The notes beneath the pieces are model-generated. The model saw nothing but the letters and a program-made list of their open reading frames with translations. It did not search any database and was not told the DNA's origin. 64,000 nt of DNA from Sabethes cyaneus (lineage: Eukaryota; Arthropoda; Insecta; Diptera; Culicidae): the NCBI RefSeq assembly GCF_943734655.1, contig NC_071353.1:137739907-137803906 (forward strand), written 5' to 3'. This document shows positions 36,111 to 47,514 of the stretch, piece by piece. Every line of letters begins with the position of its first letter. The stretch's first letter is position 1. Both the position numbers and the translations under genes were made by a program.

Positions 36111-39100
36111 ACGGGTGGCAACTAAAATTTTGGAATTTTTTCGCGGCCCTTATGCTCAACAACAAACGAGCTCAAAGAGAAATGAGAGTATGTATGTGTT
36201 TGCTCTCTCTCTCCCTCTCTCTCCTCTTTTTGTTACTATTTTTTGTTTTGTTTATGCTTGCCGAGTTTTGCTAAAAATGGCGTCAAAACAAGAAGCATTC
36301 CGCGAGTGCGTTGTACACTTCTACGAACTGCAACAGAAATCTCGGGAAAAAGATTACGGTACAACCTTTAAAAAGCGAATATGTTGCGGATTCGACTGTT
36401 TACCATATCCTACGATGTCCAAAAACTATTCGCAAGCAAGGTAGTGGAAGACCAGCCAAAATTATGGACGTAAAATGACATCGTTCTCTTTCTCGTTTCT
36501 TCAACAACAAGCCCTCTGGCTTGGCTATCAATTAAGATGCACCAGACGAATGTTTGAAGAAAATTTTGATCCCGTTTCTACAAAAACATCATGCAGATGG
36601 ACAATACGTGTTTTGGCTGGATAGATCATCATCCCTTTACGCCAAAAAACTCAATCGTTCCTGAATACCCATTCGATCCCATTTGTACCCAAAAACCACG
36701 ACCCGAAAAATCTGTCTCAGTGCCCACAATCGAAGATTTATTTGGGACTAGCTGACCCGACAAACTTCGTATTGCCACAAATTAACCTGTGTTGTACATA
36801 AATCATGAATCTCGGATGATCTTTGTCACTTCTCGAGTTTTGCAAGCCCCCCAGTGGGCGGCGCTTCCGACGGCGGGTCACCGGCAACACTCGCGACCGG
36901 CTCGTCCTGAATGATCTAGTGTTACTATAGATAGTTTTTGTGGTCTTGTTATTGATTAATGTTTTATGGAAGAGTCTCGAATTTCTCGAATTGGATTAGT
37001 TTTTGAGTTTCGCAAAAATTTCTGTTTTATTTGTAATGAGAGTCCATATCCCCCTACCACAGGGGTGAGAGGTCTCTAACTATCATAAAATTCAAGACTC
37101 AAAAATCTCCTACATGCTAAATTTGGTTCCATTTGCTTGATTAGTACTCAAATTATAAGGAAATTTGTATTTCATTTGTATAGGAGCCCACCCTCTTAAA
37201 AGGGAAAGGGGTCGTAATACACCACAGAAAAAAAATTCTGCCATCTAAAACTCTCACATGCCAAATTTGGTTCCATTTGCTTGATTAGTTCTAAAGTTAT
37301 GAGCAAATTTGTATTTCGTTTGAATGGGAGCCCCCCCCCTCCTAAAAAGGTAAGAAGTCCTAATTCATCATGGGAAAAATGGTTGCCTCCAAAAACACCC
37401 ACATGCCAAATATGGTTCCATTTGCTTGATTAGTTCTCGAATTATGAGGAAATTTGTATTTCATTTGTGTAGAAACCCCCCTCTTGAAGTGTGGAAGGAT
37501 CCTAATTCACCGTAGAAAATATTTTTGCCTCCAAAAACCTCCACATGCCGAATTTGGTTCTATTTGCTTGATTAGTTCTCGAGTTATGGGGAAATTTGTA
37601 TTTCATTTGTATTGGAGCCCCCCCTCCTAATGTGGGAAGAGGTCCTAATTCATCACAGAAAAAATTCTTGCCTCCAAAAACACCTACACGCCAAATTTGG
37701 TTCCAATTGCTGGATTAGTTCTCGAGTTATGAGGAAATTTGTATTTCGTTTGTATAGGACCCCCCCTCCTAAAGTGGGGAGGGGTCCCAATTCATCATTG
37801 AAAAAAAAATTGTCTCCAAAAACACACACATGCCAAATTTGGTTCAATTCGCTTGATTAGTTCTCGAGTTATGAGGAAATTTGTATTTCATTTGTACAGG
37901 AGCCCCTCCTCTTAAAGTGGGGAGGGGTCCTAATTCACCATAGAAAATTTTCTTGCTCTCGAAAACCTTCACATGCCAAATTTGGTTGCATTTGCTTGAT
38001 TAGTTCTCGAGTTATGAGGAAATTTGTATGGAAGTCCCCCCTCTTACAGGGGAGAGGAGTTATAATTCCTCTTATAAAGAGGGGAGGGGTCTCAATTCAC
38101 CATAGAATAAATTCTTGTCTCCAAAAAAAACACCCACATGCCAAATGTTGTTCTATTTGCTTGATTAGTTCTCGAGTTAGGAGGAAATTTGTATTTCATT
38201 TGTACAGGAGCCCCCCCTCTTAGAGTGAGGAGGGGTCGTAATTCACCGTAGAGAATTTTCTTGCCCTCGAAAACCTTCACATGCCAAAGTTGGTTCCATT
38301 TGCTTGATTAGTTCTCGAGTTATGAGGAAATTTGTATGGAAGCCCCCCCTCTTAAAGGGGAGAGGAGTTACAATTCCCCTTATAAAGAGGGAGGGGTCTC
38401 AATTTACCATAGAATAAATTCTTGTCACCGAAAACACCCACATGCCAAATTTGGTTCTATTTGCTTGATTAGTTCTCGAGTTATGAGGAAATTTGTATTT
38501 CATTTGTATAGGAGCCCCCCCTCCTAAAGTGGGGAGAGGTTCTTATTCATCATAGAAAACATTCTTGCCTCCAAAAACACCTACATGCCAAATTTGGTTC
38601 CATTTGCTGGATTAGCTCTCGAATAATAAGGAAATTTGTATTTCGTTTGTATAGGAGCCCCCCCCCCCTCTTAAAGTGGGGAGGGGTCCCAATTCATCCT
38701 AGAAAAAAATTTTGTCTTCAAAAACACACACATGCCAAATTTGGTTCCATTTGCTTGATTAGTTCTCGAGTTATGAGGAAATTTGTATTTCATTTGTACA
38801 GGAGCCCCCCCTCTTAAAGTGAGGAGGGGTCCTAATTCAACATAGAAAATTTTCTTGCCCTCGAAAACCTTCACATGCCAAATTTGGTTCCATTTGCTTG
38901 ATTAGTTCTCGAGTTATGAGGAAATTTGTATGGAAACCCCCCCTCTTAAAGGGGAGAGGAGTTATAATTCCCCTTATAAAGAGGGGAGGGGTCTCAAATT
39001 ACCCTAGAATAAATTCTTGTCACCGAAAACACCCACATGCCAAATTTGGTTCTATTTGCTTGATTAGTTCTCGAGTTATGCAGAAATTTGTGTTTCATTT

Positions 39101-39568
39101 GTATGGGAGCCCCCCCTCTTAGTGGGGGGAGGGGTCTCTAACCATCACTAAAACCTTTCCTGGCCCCAAAAACCTCTACATGCAAATTTTCACGCCGATT
39201 GGTTCAGTAGTTTTTGATTCTATAAGGAACACAGAACAGACAGACAGACAGAAATCCTTCTTTATAGGTATAGATTTTGAGTTCCTTGGTGTACAAAAAT
39301 AACTGGAGAGCCACGAATTGCAAACAGTTGATTGGTAGAATCAAGAGATGCATTCGCAAAGTTGACATGACGGCCGTACAACGCTTCTGTTTTGACGTCA
39401 AACGAAAGCTTCGCCGAACAGCCGATTACGGACCATTTTCAGATGTACACTAATTTTTTATCAACAATGGATAATGTACCTTTAATTTCGGTACAGATCT
39501 TCTTCGTGTATCTTTGTCTTTTTTTGACAGCTTAAGAAGAAAATTCCAAAATTTTAGTTGCCACCCGT
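36111..39568 (+). mobile_element. Internally deleted mariner-like element, copy 2, split by a minisatellite repeat
   Basis: Inverted ends ACGGGTGGCAACTAAAATTT are flanked by TA (36109-36110 and 39569-39570). The plus strand starts a transposase at about 36277 (MASKQEAFRECVVHFYELQQ), then jumps over the catalytic core to the region around 36540. The frame near 36740 is interrupted by the repeat at 36749-39275 and resumes at about 39276 with the segment that in copy 1 reads FLSSLVYKNNWR. It is a dead, non-autonomous element. Confidence 0.8.
36749..39275 (+). repeat. Repeat element with about 15 tandem units of 142-160 bp
   Basis: It begins TAGCTGACCCGACAAACTTC and ends with a CAGACAGACAGA tract followed by TTTATAGGTATAGA. 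Between lie about 15 copies of a unit centred on GATTAGTTCTCGAGTTATGA, GGAAATTTGTATTTC and a C-run/G-run pair (CCCCCCTCTTAAAGTGGGGA). Spacing of the GATTAGTTCTCGAG word is 141-168 bp. It is inserted within the mariner copy. An inverted truncated relative lies at 54340-54655. Its class is uncertain. Confidence 0.85.
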
Positions 39569-41829
39569 TATGCAAAAGGGAGTACCTTAATGCCCTTCAT
39601 TAAGTCCCGCAATATTTCATTTAGAACTTGGTCAGATCCAATCAGTTGGCATTACAGCAAGGACGTGTTACAATGGCACTACGACAATAATGGAGTTCAG
39701 TACTAAAAGAGAACTAAAATACTACTAAAACTACCCAGTTCTATCCAAAAGAGAAGTATTGGGTGATAATGAAGCGAAAGTTGAAGATGAAGGAAGCAGT
39801 CAGATGAAGTTTGAATGTAATTACTTTCGAAAAGGCACAGTGGTGTATTATTTAAAATTCCCAGCACTTTTACTCTAAAAAAATTATGTTAATGAACAGT
39901 TTATGTTGCTGCATTATTTCTCCACTTCCACTTTATTGCCTCTTCAATGAGAAGATTTTTCGTTTGTTTCTTATTCTCGTTTTCGCACTCTTTAAAAAAA
40001 CTTTAAAACTCAAAAAAAAAAGTTCCATATGACACGATCGCCAGGCCACCATAGTTTCATGTGTTTCGCTTGCTCCACATGCTGGATCCTCCTTTTTTGC
40101 ATTCTTGAGATTCATAGTTTCGGGACGAGCATAAATTGAAATCGTCACGTTAGTGTAAACAATCACCAACTTCGCTGGAAGGCCATTCAAAAGCTTCCAT
40201 TCGAAAAAAGGAAACATGTTGGGACGAGTTTGTAATGGCGGTAAGAGCAATTCAGTTCCATTTATTTGAACCTGTGCTGGGCGAGAACAGTTTCAAACAC
40301 TTGCTGGCTGTGGATTTCCCTCACTAACAGGCTAGGATTTTCAAAAAGCCTACCAGAATTGACACATTCAATATAAGGCTCCTTCCACAGGAAGTGTGCC
40401 CGAGAAAAAGTTCAAACTATTCTCAGTTTCTACTGCTCTTTACTTTTACGGTGGTCCAAACAAGCAAAAAGTAGAACAATTTCGTAACGACTTATGCTTA
40501 CATTTCGGCAGTGTACAACATTTGGAACATTTTGTTCCTGCAAATGTCTTCAACAATGTGCAGGGGTCAAAAGTTAGCCTGGGCTTACGTTTCTTCATAG
40601 GGCATAGAGACATGGTTTCTTTGGCAAAGTTGTAGAAAATATGAAAACAAGCAACTTTACTGAAGAAATGGAACTTTTATCTCCATCGGGTGTAGAGTTA
40701 TAGACTGCCTACTGCTCTAATATAAGGTGCAGAGGGGTTGTATTGAGAAGCGACAGCCCTGCATTTACCCCCGGAAGTATTCTTTATCCCTTTCCGACTG
40801 GCACTTTTTTTTAAATTTTGCGGAAAATTGTTACTGCGAAATAACTACTACTCCTAGAACGTATTTAACTATAGTAATACGAAGTGCAACGATTCAGCTA
40901 ACGTTGCCCAACTTTTACACATTGTAGGTTGCATGAACGATTCTAGGTAGAATTTTCACCTCAAAAGCTTTCACCTACACGATTGTATAGGTTGGCCGTG
41001 TACATTACTACTGAACTGCTGACATTGTTTGTCTTTCTCAGTTTTGTACCCTTCAAAAACATTCATTCATTAATTGCAGGACTGATCAGCCAATTTTCTT
41101 GATTGATATTTTAGATCTCTAAGTTTAGTTTTTTTAAATTGCCTGCTTTTTAAAATCAACTAAAACCTTGAAACTAATTAAAAGTTGGGAGCAATGTTTA
41201 CGTTTGCGTTGTCGGCAGTTTAAAATGAATGAATGATTTACGTTTGATTGCATTCACTATACAGAATGAATGAATGCAGAGAACAACACGAACGTGAGGG
41301 TAAGGGATTCGCTCGAACGTTGGTTTCAGGTTGGCAATGCTATCTGTAGTAGTATGTAGTAGTAGTAGTATCTGTAGTAGAAACAGAAAAGAATAAGCAG
41401 TATATTGCATCAATTCAGGTGTATTGCATTAATTTAATATGAGCTTTGAAATCTCATCTCAGAAACCGTATACAAGTTTATGGTACTTCACAAAAAATAA
41501 AACTTAAATATGCGATAACCCTAGAAAAGAAAGCTTCTATAAAATTTTCATCTTCGGCAAAAATGTGTTTTAGGTGCATTGATAATTACCTAGAATGATG
41601 TACTCTCGTAAAATGCAACTGACAAAAATTAAGCAGGAAAAACTATACCCCTAAGCTCTTGACACTTGAAACATTAGGGCGTGTACCAAATACCTTTCCA
41701 TTTAGTTAATATTGCAGCTTTGCGTAAAACCACAGCCGGGGAAAGTCACATTAGCGTCTCTGAGCTTTCCACCTGTAATTGTCTGTAACAGAAAATGGAC
41801 CCACAGGCTGACAAATAGATTTAAAAGTA
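39569..41829. other. Intron with diverged repeat pieces
   Basis: Segments near 40585-40735 and 41470-41680 are diverged relatives of the 11680-14156 element. A 105-codon minus-strand frame at 39933-40250 has coding-like texture (LPAKLVIVYTNVTISIYARP, then CGASETHE) and may be retroelement debris, but I cannot name it. A TAGTAG run is at 41348-41380. Confidence 0.4.
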
Positions 41830-42666
41830 CAGTAATGTTCCGGTTTTGTCAGCTCCCGATTTTGTCTACCCCCGATTTTATCAGCTTTTTATCCCGATTT
41901 GGTCAGCCTATAAATTTTGCTTAACTTTTGTGCTTTTAAACATGATTTATGATACTTTTCAGCCTGGTTGAAACTATTCTGATTCTCTGGGAAGAGTTTT
42001 TAATAAAATGATGCCTTCTTGCAAGAAATTCAGGATCAAAATTAGGGTATTTTTATAGTAAAAGTTCTATAGTTCCTAAACAAGCAAAGATAGAGGTATA
42101 CTATATTCAGGAAAGTTGTGTATTTTTACTATTTGTACAACTTTGTAAAACAGGAAAAAGTCATTCAACAACTACAGAAACAGCTAAACTAGAAAAACTG
42201 ATTTTAACGATTTTTCATTTACGAGAAATAGCATTTTTCTATCTTTGGTGAAGAGATAGAAGATTACTGTCTTCAGCAAAATTACTTGTAATAATATGCT
42301 GTAAAACTTTGCAGAACACATCAATGTGTTATATTGAAACTGAAGAAAAATAAATTGCACTTTATTGCACTTTTAATTTTAAGTAACTCTTCCGAAGGTT
42401 CCATAAACCTAAAGCCAAGTTTTCCCGCTCAAAGCAAATGCGCACCAAAAAAGGTTCTGGACCAGTGTGCTGTGCCCGGTTCATTGAGCTTTCGGTTGAC
42501 CAATTGAGGGTTAAAATTTAATTTTTAGTAGAAGTTTTCGATATTGCAAGGTCTTGGATCCTGAATTTTGAAAAATTTTCGAAAATTTTTTTCCCGATTT
42601 TGTCAGTTTCCCCCTTTTTGTCAGCCCAAAATTCAACATGGGGCTGACAAAATCGGAACATTACTG
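41830..42666. mobile_element. TA-type MITE with TTTTGTCAGC ends, intact copy
   Basis: Ends CAGTAATGTTCCGGTTTTGT and CAGTAATGTTCCGATTTTGT (inverted) are flanked by TA at 41828-41829 and 42667-42668. Subterminal CCCGATTTTGTCAG words repeat at both ends. At 837 bp there is no transposase. A second, inverted and truncated copy ends at 56036. Confidence 0.82.
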
Positions 42667-44978
42667 TATCCTTATGAGTAGCTTGCATATTATTTTCCAG
42701 ATATCTTAAAATAATGGTTTTGTTATGAAAACTACGCGACTGCAATTGAAATTCCTTAACATTGCCTAACAGTTTCAGAATGAAATTAACTTTTCATATG
42801 TAATTTCCTGGCTTTTCCAGATTTTCCAGCTAATCGATTTTCTGAATAAGATGCGATCCACAATCTTTGATGTCGTTGGATCATATCGAGCACATAGTGC
42901 CGAGCGAAGCTTAATTTATTTGTGATGGAATGGAAATCTGAAAATTTTGTGTAGGATTAAGATTGATAGGATTGACGCAACTTTTGGGTCGATATAAGGG
43001 GAAAGTCGCCGAGAATATTTTGCTATGAACCATCTAAGAAACGATGTCTTAAGCCGCTCACCTCGTTGATCACAATTGCGGTACATTCATTGCACACTGT
43101 GGCACCTTTTTGGTATCCAAACTTTAAAATATTGGGATCTGGCAGCTCGGCCCATTTTTTACATTTATAAACTGAACAAATGAGCACATGTTTGACGTGA
43201 TCGGCACCTTGCCTTCGGCACAATAAGGCACACATTGAAAAAATTGGCACGAATGATTGAAAAAGTCGCATAATTTTAACAATTTTAAATTGTCACACCT
43301 TTCCCGTCGATTTGTCGAAATTTGAATTGCATAAAGGTGGCTGAAATATGTACACAGTAAAACACTTCATTCAGCAGTTTTGTTGTAATAAAACTATCAT
43401 ATAATAAATTCAGAAAAAAGAGCAACTCCTTTTCGGTAATGCAGTAAACTGAAGTGCTGCAATTTTCACGTAAAAAGATACTAAATCGCAAAAGCCATAA
43501 GGAACACATAAAAGATTTCATTGTTGTTTTTATTTACGTTTGCAAACATGTTCACCTGTAGAGTGTTTTCAGTTTCAGTTTCAGCATACAGGCTAACTGT
43601 ACGTTGAAAATATAATGATGAAATAAACTCAAGTTCGTTTTTTTACGCAAAGCACAAATAAAACGCGTAAATACCGCGTAAAAAGTGGAAAAAAGTCTTT
43701 CACAATATTAAATTTGATATTTTGATTGCAAATATTACTACTAGCAGTTTATTTAGCAGCTGAGAGTAGACTCCAACTGTGTAATCTTTAATTGAAATTC
43801 GTCACGCGACTATGAACTAATGAAGCTTGAAATTCTACTAAAGTAGTTTTGATTAATCTCAAACATTGCTTACGTCTGGATCAATAAAACGGATTTCAAT
43901 TCATCTTGACGATCGCGTTTATCGCTTCATTTATGTGCCTTGGATAATAGTACTTTAAAACTGGACAATGATTCCACCACATGTCAACGAGTTTCCTAAT
44001 TAGTCAAATACCTGACAACAAACTGTCGATCGCAAACGAAACAAGCGCTCGCTTTAAGGGTTCAGTTCTGAAAACAGACTTATTTACTGTTGTTGGGGTC
44101 TGAAACGAGTGCCAGAAAAAAATATATTTAGCTTCATTTATTTGCTGCGAATTAAAGCAAAAGTTTCAGAGGTAACGATTTCCTTTTTGACACGTTTTTG
44201 GCAACAGAAAATAGTTCAATTCTAAATATACCATAAAATGTCGGTCATTTTTAGCGTGCATGTTCTTAATGACAAGAAGGATTACGATTGTATTAGGGTT
44301 TATTTCTAATTCCCGTCGTAGTAAGCAAAGCCATTCTAATTTTCATCATTTGTTGGATGGATTTAATGAATGCTTCAAAAGTTCTTGTGCTGATTTAACT
44401 AAAACACACTGACCTTCCGATCCGTGAGCTTTGAAATCACTGAAAAGCGATTATTAAAGCATATTATTGAAATTACGTAACTGACTTTATTTCTTAAATT
44501 CGTCGTACCGTTTTAAAATCCGTCTATCAAAATTTTTCATTGTCCGAACTAGAAATCACAACAATGTTTACGAAGCTAACGCGCATGTATTTGTGTAGGA
44601 CGGCATGACAAACGTTATTCTGCAAAATTTCTGCAGGTCAGGCAAGTTTTCCTGGCTGTAGAATAACGACAATGCCTTGCATGAGTTATTTTCATTTATG
44701 AATGACGGAAATTAAAACGATTAGCCGTCATTTTCTTCTTCGTCGCACGAAAAAACATAGGAAATATGGCTGGTAAGACTTCTTTAATGATAAAAAGCAT
44801 TAAAATAGATCTCAGCTTACTTTGATTGATCGCGTATGATAGACAACAAACTAAAATATTGGGGAATAACTAGTTTTGCATTGTGTGTCATAAAAATGCT
44901 GATAATTTTAATACTTTGTGTTGAATAGGACGGGAATAGGCAATTACGACGAAGCAGCAACATATCCTAGATGCCCTT
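42667..44978. other. AT-rich intron, nothing recognised
   Basis: No TIR, tandem pattern or splice-bounded exon stands out. A short GCGTAAA-type scrap is near 43650-43690. Confidence 0.35.
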
Positions 44979-45182
44979 AAATTAAATGAAAAGAAAACTT
45001 ATCCAATTTAATTCTACTATCTATATTTTATTCTTGACAGATACGTATTTCGCCTACGACTTACAGGCTTCCTCAGTGTCTGTTTTCGAACTAAATCATA
45101 GGCGAAATACGCATCTGTCAAGAATAGAATGTACCTCCATAGTAGACTTAAATTGGAAAAGTTTTCTTTTTATTTAATTTCC
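44979..45182 (-). mobile_element. Foldback repeat with inverted arms of about 85 bp
   Basis: The left arm (AAATTAAATGAAAAGAAAAC onward) is mirrored by the right arm ending at 45182 (read inverted: GGAAATTAAATAAAAAGAAA). The arms share AATTTAA..CTACTAT, TTCTTGACAGAT and CGTATTTCGCCTA. The central loop is about 40 bp. The same family end reappears at 52162-52226. The arms fit two 3'-end copies in head-to-head order, as seen in Penelope-like elements, though a foldback transposon is also possible. Confidence 0.6.
45036..45080 (-). ncRNA. Hammerhead-ribozyme-like motif (candidate)
   Basis: On the minus strand the order is GACA (stem I), CTGAGGA (core CUGANGA), one extra A, GCCT-loop-AGGC (stem II), GAAA (core), TACGTAT (minimal stem III), C at the NUH site, TGTC (stem I partner). 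All invariant hammerhead core bases are present. The deviations are the extra A before stem II and a stem III without a loop. Activity is not shown. A degraded relative is at 51889-51925. Confidence 0.35.
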
Positions 45183-45502
45183 AGATCATTGGAATATCAA
45201 GCGTAATCCTCGGCATTTGTACGCACTAGAACCACAGTTTGCTGGAAAAAGTGGGCGCATTGAAAAACTTCTAGTGTTCCAGTTCAAATCGAGTAAAATC
45301 TAAGGTTGTGCTACCGGAATCAACGTGAGTTTCTAATAAATGGTCATTTTAAGCCGCTAGACCAGCGTTTCCCAAATGGAGGTTCGCCAAAACTTTAGTT
45401 CGCTGCAGAATAGTATAGGGAATTTCGTCAGGGGGTTCGTGGACCAAAAAAAAAAAGGTTGGAAACCGCTGCTCTGAACTTTAAAACACTTTGCGTTGTT
45501 TA

Positions 45503-46567
45503 GGGGAGATGCATTAGCCTTCGCCTCCTCCTCAATCTTTCGCCCCCCCCCCAGGTAAGGGTTGCTTTTATTATATATCTCAACCTTTAGGCATTGTAAA
45601 AAATGTATATCTCCTTTCAAAACATTAAATCTATTTTCATTTTACATCAATTGCGTAGAATTTTGTAATTTATTTATGTTGAAATTTTGAAGTTTAAAAT
45701 GCCGCCACTATTTTCATACTAAACAACACTATTTTCTTCGGATGTACTGAGATTATTTTGAAATGCTTTGAAATAGTATAAATTAATGCTATTTATGATA
45801 CGTTTCATCTGTGATATTTTTTTAAATAGCGCAAAAAACATTTTGAAGTGCTAATAATGGTGAATTTTAGAGAGATTTAATTGTGTTTAAAAGGGGGCGA
45901 AAAATAGCACACAAAAATTCATTCGTTTTGGAGTTTCGTCCTCGTGTTTAAATCATAGTAAAACATTAGTGGCTGCCTATAATTAGTTGGATTTTATGTT
46001 TTATCGCCTATTTTATTGGTTAGTAATGCAAATGCAAGTAAATATGCAAAATAACTAAATTTCTGCGAGTGATAATTTCACAAAATCATATAGGTAATTC
46101 CACTACAAATGACCCAGGAAATATGCAACCTGATGCTGTGCCTGTGATAACGACAAGCCCTGGAAATGTATGGAAGCAATTGCGTTGCAAAAATCGAATG
46201 ATATCGGGAAAAAATAAAAGGCGAGTTTGATTCATTCATATTAAGATCCACAAATCCTCAATTAAATTTGAATATTTCTATGTAAAAACGGCTCACAATC
46301 TTTCCGCATGGGGGCGAAAATTAGTACATACGGGGAACCAAAATTGAATATAGGGGGCGAAGATTAAATCATTTTTGAAGATTTTAAATGTCCAATTCCA
46401 ATAATAAAACGTAGTTGATAATGATAAAAATCATAAATTCTTGTAGAGAAAACGTTCATTGACCATAATTGTTAAGAGAAATTTAAAAGAATCCAAACTA
46501 AGCTAGCTAAACTCTGAAAGTTAATTGGAAATTAGGTTCTAGGGAGCGAAATATAATACATTTACCC
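45503..46567. mobile_element. Candidate TIR element with repeated GGGGGCGAAAATTA words
   Basis: Left end GGGGAGATGCATTAGCCTTC and inverted right end GGGTAAATGTATTATATTTC are related and flanked by TA (45501-45502, 46568-46569). Inside, GGGGGCGAAAATTA-like words occur near 45893, 46310 and 46354. The ends are diverged, so confidence is modest. Confidence 0.4.
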
Positions 46568-47435
46568 TATGACCCAACGTTCCGGTGCAATCATTGGCAG
46601 CACTGGTTCGATTATTCGCGATTAATCCAAGTAGGCCGATTACCTTTTATTTTTATTTCACTTTTGAACTTCTGTCAATGTTTGTTTCGACTATACACAA
46701 GTTACACGAACAATATTTTTGATGGTTTCAGAACCTAGCTTGTACAAAAATTGTTACCATTTCAGTGTAAAAGCTAAAAGTTTGCAGTGAAACCTGTTGA
46801 TGTAGATCACACGTTTGAATTTGAAGTAAAATTTTCTTACTAAGGTAATCTTCAAGCTTGATTTAAAATCTTTTCAGATTGCTTTTCATAAGAAAAAACT
46901 AGTTCAGTATTCAGTTGCGGCAAGTGCGTAGTTTTAGGCAGAGATTTATAGTGTATGATTGTGGCACTAGTTATAAAAATCTAAAATCAGCTGTAAAGTC
47001 TATACAAACGCACGTTTTGCTGAATTAAAATATCAAGCCTTTGTTCCGTTTTCAGGCAGGTACCGGGGCAGGGTTGAACGACTTTTCTATTATACTTTTT
47101 TTTAACAAGCGATGATAAGAACAATTATTCTTTATTTGAAGCTGAGTTCGGTAGAGTGCGATGACACCAGCAAAGTAAATTCAAGTACCTAATCATAATC
47201 ATTTTTATTTCCGAAAAACGCAGAAAAAATCTTTTTTTTATGCACTAATCACGTTACTATTTCGTGAGCTTCAACATTATGGATTTCTTGAAGCCAAAAT
47301 TTTCTTCCAGAGATAATCAACCTTTAAGGTACGGCTCAATGGAACCCAGGTATCCTAACTAACCACAACAAACAACAATCGAACAAACAAACAAACAAGA
47401 AAACAATTGAAAGTTGTGCAATAATAAATACGTAC
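46568..47435. other. Intron 1 sequence next to exon 1, nothing recognised
   Basis: AT-rich DNA without TIRs or exons. A CAAACAAACAAA run lies at about 47383-47396. Confidence 0.35.
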
Positions 47436-47514
47436 ACTGCAGGGCGAACTTCGCCGACGACGGCATGATACAGTCCTCTTGTCCAAAGCGGGGCGGCACC
47501 AGGCAAGACAACAT
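47436..47514 (-). CDS. C2H2 zinc-finger transcription factor, coding exon 1 (possibly zfh1-type)
   Basis: This exon holds the likely start codon of the zinc-finger gene. The ATG is at 47514-47512, and an in-frame TGA lies three codons upstream, so it is the first usable start in its frame. It encodes 26 residues beginning MLSCL and ending FALQ, plus one leftover base. The donor GTACGT follows at 47435. The exon ends in phase 1, and the next exon (8497-8603) begins with the two bases needed to complete a codon (TT, giving Phe). This phase match across 38.8 kb is the main reason for linking them. The 5' UTR is not delimited; a possible acceptor (GCGTAACAG) lies on the minus strand near 47611. 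An MLSCL start is reminiscent of Zfh1 N termini, but that is memory, not a search result. Confidence 0.62.

Larger units (their letters stand above)
8604..47435 (-). other. Large intron 1 of the zinc-finger gene
   Basis: This span lies between the exon 1 donor (GTACGT at 47435) and the exon 2 acceptor at 8604. At about 38.8 kb it holds most transposon debris in the window plus two TE-poor, GC-richer blocks (16.6-20.7 kb and 28.7-31.9 kb). It was inferred from phase agreement only; no transcript evidence is available. Confidence 0.55.

Noticed and set aside
36749..39275. Regular repeat-spacer look of the tandem units, considered as a CRISPR-like array
   Set aside because: Units of 142-160 bp are similar over their whole length with no unique spacers, the context is eukaryotic and no cas genes exist. 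It is a minisatellite.
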